Of a stretch of 57,800 nucleotides of DNA, positions 26,963-37,878 are shown in pieces. Each line of letters starts with the position of its first letter. Positions within the stretch are counted from its first letter, which is position 1. The notes under the pieces were generated by a model. It searched no databases. It was given only the letters and a program-made list of their open reading frames with translations, and had not been told where the DNA came from. Where the stretch lies: positions 1-57,800 of the forward strand of contig JAMCWD010000008.1 of NCBI GenBank assembly GCA_023475345.1, given 5' to 3'. This stretch comes from Chloroflexota bacterium (lineage in GTDB: Bacteria > Vulcanimicrobiota > JAMCWD01). The position numbers were made by a program, and so were the translations under genes.

Positions 26963-27128
26963 GCAGTCTCACCTCCCCCACAGAATAATGATAGCACTCC
27001 CGGAATAAGCGGTCAATAAATAATTTCAGAATCATCAGTGCTGTCCGATAAAAAATAACTTTTTCGCCCTTCGGGGCGGGATCGATTATGATTATTCTAA
27101 ATTTTTGGCCGGTGGTATAAATAAAAGA

Positions 27129-28610
27129 TCAGTTCTTGCCGTTCTTTTTCTCAGTTGCAACAATAGAAAAGAGCAATGCCAGGATACTTACCATGAGGCC
27201 GAAAAAGAAAACATAATGGAAAGCGTTGTTAAGCAGGTTCATATTTTGCTTGATAGGGGAGAGGTCGCCGCACAGCCCCGAGACGCCGGGCGGGAGCGCC
27301 TCGGAAAAGACCGTCTCGAAAAGACAGAGCCCGAGCGCCATGCCAGCCCGCCTTATCGTCATCATAAGCCCGCTTATTTCGCCCTTTTTGTCTTCGGGCG
27401 CGTAGCTCATAACGATATTGATATTGGGAGAAAGAAAGATCCCGATGCCGATGCTGAAAAGCAAAAGCGCCGCTATTATGTAAAGGAAATGTGACGTGTC
27501 CTGCATCATCATGAGCATGACGAAGGATAATGAAGTTAATATTAAAGCAGGCACGCAGAAAAGCCTTGCTCCCATGCGGTCGGAGAGCTTCCCGGCATAA
27601 GGCCCCAGGAATACCTGGCCTGCCGCAAGCGATGTCAGGACAAGACCGGATATCCTGACGTCGAACCCCCTGAACATTTCCAGGTAGAACGGCATGATAA
27701 ATATCAGCCCCGAATAAATCAGGAAAAACAAAAGGCCCGCAAGCATTGCAAATGTAAAATTGATATTCTTAAATGATTCAAGATCAAATAACGGGTACGG
27801 GACTCTTTGCTCCCAGTATATCAGGAAAACAAGCCCGGCAAAGAAAATCACGAAAAACGAAAAAGTGAGCGCCGATGTCCACCCGTATTCCTGCCCCATG
27901 TTAAGCCCGTATAACAGCGACGTAAGCGTAATGAGGGTAAGCAGGGTTCCGACGATATCGAGCCTCCTGTCTTTACAACAGGGCATGCCGGAAGGGATGA
28001 CTATCAAAGAAATGATGACGGCGATTATGCCGATAGGGACATTTACCAGGTAAATCCAGCGCCAGCTTAAGTACGATGTCAAAAAGCCCCCGACGGGCGG
28101 CCCGAGAGCGACCCCTATACCCGATATGGATACGAGTATCCCGATATAGAAACCCTGCTTGTTTGCCGGCATATAAGCCGATATCACAGGCACGCCGAGC
28201 GCAAATAACATTGCGCCGCCCATGCCCTGTAAAGTCCTGAAAAATACAAGCTGGTTGAGGGTCTTTGCAAGCCCGCAGAACAATGATGCTGCGGTGAAGA
28301 GGATGAAGCCTGTGATGAAAACCGCCTTGTAGCCTTTGATATCTCCGAGTTTTCCGAAAGGCAGCATGAATACCGCGGTCGCCAGGAGATATACCAGGAT
28401 CACTCTGGAAGACATGCCGGTGCTTGTATGGAAGTATTCGGTGATACTGGGCAGGGCGACGTTGGTTATTGTAGAATCCACGAACATCATCAGGGCACTT
28501 ATTGCAATAACGGTGATTATCCAGAATTCCTTTTTAGGATCTCTGACGATGAGTTCGCCTGCAGGCGGCTGTCCGTCCCGCTTTAAATCATATAATTTAT
28601 GGTGAAACAT
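27129..28610 (-). CDS. MFS drug exporter, DHA2/EmrB-QacA type
   Basis: The product has 493 residues with about 14 hydrophobic segments. Motif A (GKLGDIKGYKAVF) and motif C (GISGIGVALGPPVGG) identify the proton-driven drug antiporter family. The motif-1 acidic residue in FVDSTITNVALP is also typical of DHA2. The first 30 residues are cytosolic and charged. There is no membrane-fusion partner or regulator beside it. Confidence 0.88.
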   Translation of the reverse strand: MFHHKLYDLKRDGQPPAGELIVRDPKKEFWIITVIAISALMMFVDSTITNVALPSITEYFHTSTGMSSRVILVYLLATAVFMLPFGKLGDIKGYKAVFITGFILFTAASLFCGLAKTLNQLVFFRTLQGMGGAMLFALGVPVISAYMPANKQGFYIGILVSISGIGVALGPPVGGFLTSYLSWRWIYLVNVPIGIIAVIISLIVIPSGMPCCKDRRLDIVGTLLTLITLTSLLYGLNMGQEYGWTSALTFSFFVIFFAGLVFLIYWEQRVPYPLFDLESFKNINFTFAMLAGLLFFLIYSGLIFIMPFYLEMFRGFDVRISGLVLTSLAAGQVFLGPYAGKLSDRMGARLFCVPALILTSLSFVMLMMMQDTSHFLYIIAALLLFSIGIGIFLSPNINIVMSYAPEDKKGEISGLMMTIRRAGMALGLCLFETVFSEALPPGVSGLCGDLSPIKQNMNLLNNAFHYVFFFGLMVSILALLFSIVATEKKNGKN

Positions 28611-28730
28611 TTAATTTCGCTTTAATTAATTATCATCGGCCGGGGGAACTTTCTCCATAAACCTGTTGTATCCTCCGGTGATGTCCGGGAAGGCGGCCAT
28701 TGCTTACCGGCGGAGGCTGATTTTCAGGTT

Positions 28731-31578
<2,848 letters not shown>

Positions 31579-31609
31579 AATCTTTCACCTCGCATTTTTA
31601 CAGGCATGT

Positions 31610-33895
31610 TCATGGCACAAGCGGCGGGGCCGGGATATCTCCGAGCGCGGACAGGTCCGACGATTTCACCCTTACCATCGTCCCGCCCGAAAATATCACC
31701 TCGGCGACGCCGCCTGAGATATTCTGCAGTATTCCTTTTCCAAGCTGCTTATGCTCAACCCTTTTTCCAGGGGCAAGTCCCCCGGAATTTTTCGGCGCGA
31801 TGAAATCGGCCCGGAGCACTTTTTCGCCCTTTTTCCCGAAATCGACGCGCACGCTGTTGCCTGAGGCCGAAAGCACGACGCCTTCTCCGAACAGGCTATG
31901 GACCACCTGATCTCCCGGCTTCCATTCCCTTTTTTCGCCGGGAGAGGGCGCCGACTTCACCACCCGGACAATCCCCTGTTTCGATGCGGGTATCACAGGG
32001 TCTATTTTTTTCAGCAATTCGCGCGGTATTTCCGCAAGGAAGCGTGACGGGTCGCGGCTGCCTGCGCTGCCTGCGATGGTTCTTCTTTCGGCCCAGGAAA
32101 GGAAAAGCTTTTTCTTCCCCCTCGTTATGCCCACATAAGTCAATCTTCTTTCTTCCTCGATATCCCTGGAGGAATCGAGGCTCCTCATGTGAGGGAGGAG
32201 ACCTTCCTCCATGCCGGTCAGAAAAACCACCGGAAATTCCAGTCCCTTTGCTGAATGAAGAGTCATCATCGTTACGGCGTTTTCCCCAGGATCATACGAA
32301 TCGATATCCGTATATAAAGAAATCTCGTTCAGGTATTCGGTAAGGTCGGAGCCGGGATGAGTTTCCTCGAATTCCCTGGCCTGGCTTATCAGCTCTTCAA
32401 TGTTTTCAAGCCTTGACACCGCTTCGGCTGTCCTCTCTTCTTCGATGCGCTTCTTGTAGCCTGTTGAATCCAGTACGATTTTTATAAATTCATGCGGGCT
32501 TTTCCGGGGCATCTCCGCCCGGAGTCTTTCCATGACGTTATAAAAACTGCGGCATGATTGCGCCGCCCGCTCCCCGATCTCGTTCTGAACCTTTTCCGAA
32601 ACCAGGGCGCGGAGCATATCTCCGCCTGTTTCTTCAGCCGCCCGGTATATTATATCGAGACGCTTCGCGCCTATGCCGGGCAGCGCAAAATCGGAAGCCC
32701 TCCTCAGGCAGGCTTTATCGAACGGGTTTACCAGAAGCTTCATTACGGCAAGGATATCCCTTATCTCCACCCTGTCGAAAAAACGCACCCCGCCCAGATT
32801 TAAATAGTTTATCCCGCCCTGTATGCATGATTCTTCGAAAACCCTGGACTGGGCATTAATGCGGAACAATATGGCGCACTGGTCCGGGGTATATCCTTCC
32901 GATTGGAGCGTTTTGATCGTGCGGACTACGAACTTGGCCTCTTCCTTTGCGTCGGACGCCCTGAAAAGGAATACCGGGTCGCCTCCTTCCCGGGTACACC
33001 ACAGTTCCTTTTCCATCCTGCCGGAATTCATGGTAACCAGTGCGTTGGCTACCTGGAGTATGGGCTGGGTCGAGCGGAAGTTCTGCTCCAGCTTCACTAT
33101 CTTAACGCCGGGAAAATCGCGCCTGTAATTTAAGATGATGGAAGAGTCGGCTCCCCTGAAGCCGTAGATGCTCTGGTCGTCGTCGCCGACCACGCAGATA
33201 TTTTTTTTCGGTTCCGAAATAAGCTTCAAAAATACGTACTGGCAGTAATTGACGTCCTGGAATTCATCCACCAGGATGTAGCGGAACTTGTCCCTGTAAT
33301 GCTTCAGGATGTCGGGTGATTCAATGAGCATCTCGACTGTTTTTTTAAGGAGGTCGTCAAAATCCAGCGCCTGGTTTTTGCGGAGCAGTTCTTCGTAAGT
33401 GTTGTACAGGTTTTCAAGCCTCTCGTCCCAGACGGGGGGGCGTTTGCCCAGTTGAATTTTGACGAGCGAAAACAGGCTCTTGACCATTTTCGGCGGGAAC
33501 CGTCTTTCGTCGAGGTTGAGCATATTCAGCGCTTCTTTTACCAGGTGGCGGGAATCCCGCTCGTCATAAATGGCGAAGTTTCCTGGGAACCCGATATCAG
33601 GCAGGTGGCTTCTGAGGATCCTCGCGCAGAGTGAATGAAAAGTTCCGATGTAGGGGAAATCCTTCCGTCCCGCAAGGCGGTGGATACGTTCCTTCATCTC
33701 GCGGGCGGCCTTGTTGGTGAATGTTACGGCAAGGATATTGCCGGGCGGGACGCCTTCTTCCTTCACGAGGCGCGCTATGCGGTGAGCCAGTACCCTGGTC
33801 TTGCCGGAGCCCGCCCCGGCAAGGATTAAAAGCGGCCCATCGGTATGCCGGACCGCTTCAAGCTGTTCTGGAGTCAGGTTTTCAGTTGGATTCAT
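31610..33895 (-). CDS. pcrA: UvrD/PcrA-type DNA helicase
   Basis: The product has 761 residues. The start at 33895 is chosen because MNPTENLTPEQLEAV begins the family; the frame is open further upstream but that part is AT-rich and has no homology. Walker A (GAGSGKT, about 27-33), DEFQDVN, QNFRSTQPI and the GLEFPVVFLTGMEEG motifs are all present. The C-terminal region has the Tudor-like module of PcrA, here apparently doubled (DQVVHSLFGEGVV and KRVEHKQLGKGIL). It is a 3'-5' repair and replication helicase. Confidence 0.94.
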   Translation of the reverse strand: MNPTENLTPEQLEAVRHTDGPLLILAGAGSGKTRVLAHRIARLVKEEGVPPGNILAVTFTNKAAREMKERIHRLAGRKDFPYIGTFHSLCARILRSHLPDIGFPGNFAIYDERDSRHLVKEALNMLNLDERRFPPKMVKSLFSLVKIQLGKRPPVWDERLENLYNTYEELLRKNQALDFDDLLKKTVEMLIESPDILKHYRDKFRYILVDEFQDVNYCQYVFLKLISEPKKNICVVGDDDQSIYGFRGADSSIILNYRRDFPGVKIVKLEQNFRSTQPILQVANALVTMNSGRMEKELWCTREGGDPVFLFRASDAKEEAKFVVRTIKTLQSEGYTPDQCAILFRINAQSRVFEESCIQGGINYLNLGGVRFFDRVEIRDILAVMKLLVNPFDKACLRRASDFALPGIGAKRLDIIYRAAEETGGDMLRALVSEKVQNEIGERAAQSCRSFYNVMERLRAEMPRKSPHEFIKIVLDSTGYKKRIEEERTAEAVSRLENIEELISQAREFEETHPGSDLTEYLNEISLYTDIDSYDPGENAVTMMTLHSAKGLEFPVVFLTGMEEGLLPHMRSLDSSRDIEEERRLTYVGITRGKKKLFLSWAERRTIAGSAGSRDPSRFLAEIPRELLKKIDPVIPASKQGIVRVVKSAPSPGEKREWKPGDQVVHSLFGEGVVLSASGNSVRVDFGKKGEKVLRADFIAPKNSGGLAPGKRVEHKQLGKGILQNISGGVAEVIFSGGTMVRVKSSDLSALGDIPAPPLVP

Positions 33896-34067
33896 GTGTC
33901 TTTCTTCAGTAAAATATCTCCGGATAGAAGTTTTTAACCGACGCGGTTCAGGTTGCGGCGGGAAAAAATATTGTCGCCGGGCGTAATTTTTTTTGCTAAA
34001 AAAGGGCGAATTCCTTCTGTATAGAATAAAATAGGGTAAGGAACAGCCTGAAGAGGAGAGGAGATTA

Positions 34068-35036
34068 ATGGATCCCCTTCCAAACGGCACTATTTTAAAA
34101 GGCCGCTATAAAATTTATAATATTTTAAAAACCTCCGCTTTGACGAATATATATTTCGTCAAAGATCTTCATATGAAAAATAAAATCTGGGTGGTAAGAG
34201 AAATCCTGATTAACACCAACGACCCGCTGGAACGCTCGGAAATCATCAACCGTTTCAATAACGACGCCCTCATGCTGTCCGGCCTTGAGCATCCAAAATA
34301 TGCCAAGGTAATCGATTTCTTCGCAGGTCAGGACAGGCTTTTCCTTGTCAGGGAATACGCGCCGGGGGTCGATCTCATAAGCATCCTGAATACATCGGGC
34401 ATACCGTTCCCCCAGGAAAAGGCCCTTATCGTAGGGCTTCAGTGCGCCGAGATCCTCCAGTACCTTTTTCAGAAAAAGCTTTCCAAGAAATTTTACCGTG
34501 ATTTCAAGCCCCAGAATATAATTATGAATACCGACGGGACGATAAAAATTATCGACCTGGGCATTTCACACTTTTACCATAATGCCGGGCACGGCATGTT
34601 ATATAAAGACGAGCCGGGAACCTACGAGCCTCCCGAGACCCTCGACGAAGGTTCCGATTTCGACGAGCGTACACTGGTTTACATGCTGGGGATGCTGTTG
34701 TATCATCTGATGACGCGCCTGTCGCCGGATGAGTCCCCGTTCAAGCTGCCCGCAATACGGGATGTAAACCCGACTGTCAGCAGGCAGGCCAGGGGGCTTG
34801 TGAACAAGGCCGGCAACAGGAGGTCCGGCAAACGATACAACAGTCTTGAAGAAATGAAAAAAGCGATAAAAGGATCGTTATCTCTTGCCGGGGGCAAGAT
34901 CCCTGCGGTAAGCTGGCTGGAAGACGAGATCAAAAGGAGCAACCCGTGGGTACTGAAGCTGGGACGCCTTATATTGTTCACGCTTCTGGCATGTCTGGCG
35001 ATTTATTATTTCTTGTGGTATTCTTTAAACCGATGA
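34068..35036 (+). CDS. Membrane-anchored kinase-fold protein with altered catalytic residues
   Basis: The product has 322 residues. The fold of a Hanks-type Ser/Thr kinase is clear. The glycine loop has no GxGxxG (LKTSALTNIYF), the beta3 lysine is arginine (R44 in WVVREI), HRD is YRD (143-145, Asp145 kept), Asn150 is kept in KPQN, and DFG is DLG (163-165). A single transmembrane helix lies at about 300-318, so the kinase domain is cytosolic. The loss of Lys and Gly loop suggests weak or no phosphotransfer; with Asp145 and Asn150 present, activity is not excluded. It is followed 34 bases later by an FHA gene. Confidence 0.82.
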   Translation: MDPLPNGTILKGRYKIYNILKTSALTNIYFVKDLHMKNKIWVVREILINTNDPLERSEIINRFNNDALMLSGLEHPKYAKVIDFFAGQDRLFLVREYAPGVDLISILNTSGIPFPQEKALIVGLQCAEILQYLFQKKLSKKFYRDFKPQNIIMNTDGTIKIIDLGISHFYHNAGHGMLYKDEPGTYEPPETLDEGSDFDERTLVYMLGMLLYHLMTRLSPDESPFKLPAIRDVNPTVSRQARGLVNKAGNRRSGKRYNSLEEMKKAIKGSLSLAGGKIPAVSWLEDEIKRSNPWVLKLGRLILFTLLACLAIYYFLWYSLNR

Positions 35037-35070
35037 GAGATTTTATAAAAGCTGAACCGGAGGAAGGCTT

Positions 35071-35925
35071 ATGAAGAAGATAATGGTTTACGCACTCTTT
35101 TTTATACTCGGCAGCCTTGCAGGCTACGGCTTCGTAAGGATGGTAAAATCGAAGACCGACCTGCCCGATATCGCCGCAATTTTGCTGCTTGCCGCCGTCA
35201 TCTGTCTTTTTCTCTGGGCCGCGAGCATGCTGCTGTCCAGCAGGGGACTGAAGGAAGGCGAAGCCCGCATAGTATCGGAAAAGCCTGAAGCCCCGACGGA
35301 AGAAAAGCCTGAAGAGGCGGGCGCAGCGGATACTCCCTCTCCTGAAACGCCTAAGGGTGCGGCGAAAAAAATCGCCAAAAGAAGCGATTCGGCATGGCTC
35401 ATGCCCCGAAGCGAAGAGCCTGAACCAGGCTTCCCCATAAGCAAAGACAACGTATATATCGGCAGGAACCCATCCAGCGACATCCTCTTGAACGACGATT
35501 CCGTATCAAGGAAACATTCCAACATTACAAGGGTCGGCGGCGTATTTACAATCTTCGACCTGAACAGCAAAAACGGCACTTTCGTCAACAGTCAGCGCAT
35601 CCAGAAACATATTTTGAAAGACGGCGACATAGTAACCCTGGGCAACCTATCTTTAATATTCAGGGTGCCGGAACACATAGCAGGCGAGATGGCGGAAGGC
35701 GTGCCGGAAGCCGTCGAAAGCATCGAAGTCGCCGCCGGTTCCGAGGAATTTATCGATGAAGTCCCCACAAGCACCCGGCGCGCCCCGGCGCTGGACGGCC
35801 CGCCTACCGGGACACGAAGAACTCCCCATATCGACAAAGCCCCGACCGGCACAAAAAAATCTCTGCCCCCGGATCAATCTCCAACCGGAACGAGGAAATC
35901 GCCTGATGCTGGGCCGAAGACCTGA
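35071..35925 (+). CDS. FHA-domain membrane protein with four C-terminal PTGT repeats
   Basis: The product has 284 residues with GGAGG before the ATG. Two N-terminal transmembrane helices (5-22, 34-56) precede an acidic linker and a complete FHA domain at about 125-198 (G131R132, S146-R-K-H149, N168-G-T170, N173), which binds phosphothreonine. The tail (231-284) is four units of 13 residues, each with a PT(S/G)T(R/K)(R/K) core, ideal substrates for a basic-directed kinase and ligands for the FHA domain itself. The gene overlaps the start of the next by 20 bases. Confidence 0.9.
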   Translation: MKKIMVYALFFILGSLAGYGFVRMVKSKTDLPDIAAILLLAAVICLFLWAASMLLSSRGLKEGEARIVSEKPEAPTEEKPEEAGAADTPSPETPKGAAKKIAKRSDSAWLMPRSEEPEPGFPISKDNVYIGRNPSSDILLNDDSVSRKHSNITRVGGVFTIFDLNSKNGTFVNSQRIQKHILKDGDIVTLGNLSLIFRVPEHIAGEMAEGVPEAVESIEVAAGSEEFIDEVPTSTRRAPALDGPPTGTRRTPHIDKAPTGTKKSLPPDQSPTGTRKSPDAGPKT

Positions 35926-37027
35926 GAAGATACTGGTTTCCGGCTACTACGGGTTCGGGAATACCGGCGATGAAGCCATACTCCAATCGGTAATCAACGG
36001 CTTCAAGAAAATATCGCCGGGTGCCCGTCCTGTCATTCTTTCCTCAGACCCCGGCAAAACAAGGAAGCTTTATAATGTCGAGGCCGTGTCCAGGAACGCA
36101 ATATTGAGCATAATAAATATGATGCACCAGTGCTCGTTGTTTTTGAGCGGGGGAGGAGGGCTCCTACAGGATTCTACCGGGTGGAAAAGCGTTTATTATT
36201 ACATGGGCCTGATGAAACTTGCAATGATGTCCGGCTGTAAGACCATGATGTTCGGGCAGGGCATCGGCCCATTGCAGGGCGAGCAGTCAAGGGCCTTCGT
36301 CAGGTACGTGGCCAACCGGGCGGATTATATTACACTGAGGGATCATCCCTCGGCGAAGCTCCTTCGCGATCTCGGCGTAACGAAGCCGCCGGTCTCGGTT
36401 ACCGCCGACATGGTCTTTTGCCTGGAACCTGCAGGGGAGCAGAGAATTGAATGGATTATGAAAAACGAAGGCGTAACCGAGAGGAATCCGTTTTATATAA
36501 TCTCTTTAAGGTCATGGGGCGATAGCGCAGGCTTTCCCGAACAGGTGGGAAAGGCGGCCGCTTCCATCGCTTACCATACGGGATGGCAGCCTGTGTTTAT
36601 CCCGTTCCAGCACGATACGGACATGGAAGTTACAAGAAGGGCATGGGATGCTTCCGGGAATACCGGCATCATTTTAAGCGGGAATTACCTCCCCGACGAA
36701 TTGCTGTCGCTTTTTTGCCGCGCCCATTTCACGATAGGCATGAGGCTCCATTCCCTGATATTTTCCACCGTTGCAGGAATACCGTCGGTCGGCATAGCAT
36801 ACGATCCCAAGGTGAGCAATTTCATGGAAACGATACAGGGAATTTCACTGCCCCTGGCAAAAATAAACGAGGATGCCGTGCTTGAATCGGTACAGGTCAT
36901 ACTCGATTCTTACGACGGCTATTCGCGGACGGCGGCGTTAAGGGCTTCCGAGTTCAGAGAGAAAGCTCTCGATAATATCCGGATTGCATCGAAACTTGCT
37001 GGGTTGAAGCCCGCAAACCGGCAATAG
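35906..37027 (+). CDS. csaB: Polysaccharide pyruvyl transferase, CsaB type
   Basis: The product has 373 residues. The start at 35906 (MLGRRPEKILVSGYYGFGN) lies inside the end of the FHA gene; the frame is open further upstream, but that part is an FHA overlap. YGFGNTGDEAIL, FGQGIGPLQGEQSR and TIGMRLHSLIFS are the pyruvyl transferase signatures. CsaB transfers pyruvate from PEP to the secondary cell-wall polymer that anchors SLH-domain surface proteins. No SLH protein is in the window. It is translationally coupled to the FHA gene. Confidence 0.9.
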   Translation: MLGRRPEKILVSGYYGFGNTGDEAILQSVINGFKKISPGARPVILSSDPGKTRKLYNVEAVSRNAILSIINMMHQCSLFLSGGGGLLQDSTGWKSVYYYMGLMKLAMMSGCKTMMFGQGIGPLQGEQSRAFVRYVANRADYITLRDHPSAKLLRDLGVTKPPVSVTADMVFCLEPAGEQRIEWIMKNEGVTERNPFYIISLRSWGDSAGFPEQVGKAAASIAYHTGWQPVFIPFQHDTDMEVTRRAWDASGNTGIILSGNYLPDELLSLFCRAHFTIGMRLHSLIFSTVAGIPSVGIAYDPKVSNFMETIQGISLPLAKINEDAVLESVQVILDSYDGYSRTAALRASEFREKALDNIRIASKLAGLKPANRQ

Positions 37028-37045
37028 AAAGGGGATTAAAATACC

Positions 37046-37744
37046 TTGCAGGGTATTAAGGAATATATAAAAAAGGACCTGGAAACCCGCCTGGAAAGCC
37101 TTTTGAGCAATATGCGGAGCAGGTTCGTAGAATCCCGCGTCCCGGAAGATTCATCGTATCCTTCGATACTTACGGCGCTTTATTTTCATGAAATGCGCCA
37201 CGAGCCGCAGGACCCGTTGTGGTTCGGGCGGGACCATCTGATAGCTTCGGATCTGAAATGCCTCCCGTTCCTTTTCGGGGCGCTTGCAGAAGCCGGGTAC
37301 CTCCAGTGGAAAAGTTGCGAATCGGCACTGTTGTGGGCGAACAAGAATTTGCGGAGCCATTCCCTGATGCTGACTCTTGCGGGCATAAGCGGGATAAGCA
37401 GCCAGCCGCTCACTTCGGCCCTTTTTGCAAACGGCCTTGCAATGACCGCCAAAAGCTCCCACCAGGAATACAAGGTATTTCACATCATCAGCCCCGAAAG
37501 CCATCTGAAGGTGCTCGACCCGGCCTACGCCGCATCGAGGCAGTGCTTATCGAATTTAACCTACATCGCCTGCAACCCGACAAGGGAAGAGCGCATCCTG
37601 CTGATACACCGGTTTTTTGCGCTGGGATGGCACATAGAAGAATGCGATCCCGAAGATCTCCAGTCATTGCTGACCGCGTTGAGCAACTTCTCCCGCCGCC
37701 GCGACCTCCCCGGCCTTTTACTGACCGGGCCCGACATGTCGTAG
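37046..37744 (+). CDS. Degenerate transketolase N-terminal-half homologue
   Basis: The product has 232 residues from a TTG. ILTALYFHEMRHEPQDPLW, then GALAEAGYL, then NLTYIAC and FALGWHIEECDPEDLQSLL align one after another with the thiamine-diphosphate domain of transketolases. The cofactor and catalytic parts have been replaced: the SGHPGGS region is RVPEDSSYP, SKGHA is ASDLKC, and the GDGE-type magnesium motif is ISPESHLKV. It therefore cannot bind the cofactor in the known way. No C-terminal transketolase half is adjacent. It is the last gene of the kinase-FHA-csaB run, 18 bases after csaB, and probably has a structural or regulatory role. Confidence 0.75.
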   Translation: MQGIKEYIKKDLETRLESLLSNMRSRFVESRVPEDSSYPSILTALYFHEMRHEPQDPLWFGRDHLIASDLKCLPFLFGALAEAGYLQWKSCESALLWANKNLRSHSLMLTLAGISGISSQPLTSALFANGLAMTAKSSHQEYKVFHIISPESHLKVLDPAYAASRQCLSNLTYIACNPTREERILLIHRFFALGWHIEECDPEDLQSLLTALSNFSRRRDLPGLLLTGPDMS

Positions 37745-37878
37745 GGCCGGTCTGGAAAATTTCATAGCAAGAGATCCATATATAAATAGGCGTAATATCA
37801 TTTTTCAGGATCTAACAATGCTATACTACAGTGAGATTTTTCGCTAATAATTCACGAGGTAGAATAAATTTTATTTTC

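Noticed and set aside
27065..27078. CGCCC-TTCG-GGGCG hairpin next to the MFS gene, considered as a terminator
   Set aside because: No U-tract follows on either strand; on the minus strand it is followed by AAAAAG.
33896..34090. Upstream extension of the PcrA frame to 34090
   Set aside because: The extension is AT-rich and overlaps the kinase gene start; the family begins at 33895.
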